In this document: one piece after another, positions 14,108-14,336 of the stretch | Numbering within the stretch: the stretch's first letter is position 1 | Layout of the letters: each line of letters begins with the position of its first letter | DNA from: Candidatus Wolframiiraptor sp. | GTDB lineage: Archaea; Thermoproteota; Nitrososphaeria_A; Caldarchaeales; Wolframiiraptoraceae | NCBI GenBank assembly: GCA_003660635.1 | Contig: QMUP01000007.1 | Span: forward strand, 1-14,336 | Length of the DNA: 14,336 nt | Direction of reading: 5' to 3' | Made by a program: the position numbers and the translations under genes | The notes under the pieces: generated by a model | The model's input: the letters and a program-made list of their open reading frames with translations, nothing else | What the model was told of the DNA's origin: nothing | Databases searched by the model: none

Positions 14108-14336
<229 letters not shown>

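Overview
The window comes from an archaeon, most likely a thermophile. The evidence is an archaeal-type PheRS beta subunit, a topoisomerase VI A subunit, TATA boxes about 25-29 bp upstream of start codons with little or no leader (leaderless translation, often from TTG), a candidate H/ACA guide RNA carrying a kink-turn, and the 3' end of an archaeal 16S rRNA that is visibly GC-richer than the genes. The phylum cannot be fixed from the sequence alone; a member of the TACK (Thermoproteota) side is a guess.

Layout from left to right. (1) A GT28/MurG-like glycosyltransferase, cut by the left edge. (2) An anion-type ABC transporter: a duplicated permease and its ATPase on the minus strand, with a separate plus-strand gene for the AAA-associated domain that is often fused to such ATPases. 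The two convergent genes share one TTAA as both stop codons. (3) A thioredoxin with a charged N-terminal extension, divergent from pheT. (4) Between pheT and a TauE/SafE permease lies a compact RNA fold at 6107-6189 that meets the main criteria for an archaeal H/ACA pseudouridylation guide. (5) tyrS on the minus strand, then a 372-bp gene-free stretch rich in A/T tracts and repeats, leading into a B12-dependent ribonucleotide reductase. (6) top6A without top6B, followed by a two-gene unit for an ICC-like metallophosphoesterase and a small SWIM zinc-finger protein resembling the Shu2/SWS1 family. (7) A 74-aa protein of unknown function and, converging on it, the 3' end of 16S rRNA. No 23S gene follows the 16S gene, so the two rRNA genes are not arranged in the usual order.

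Most genes are housekeeping: translation (pheT, tyrS, 16S rRNA, probable guide RNA), DNA precursor supply and topology (nrdJ, top6A), and redox (thioredoxin), with two transport loci between them. I see no insertion sequence, CRISPR array, prophage or tRNA gene. The strongest new observations are the H/ACA-like RNA, the U in place of C at 16S position 1400, the detached AAA-associated domain gene, and the top6A / phosphoesterase / SWIM neighbourhood.
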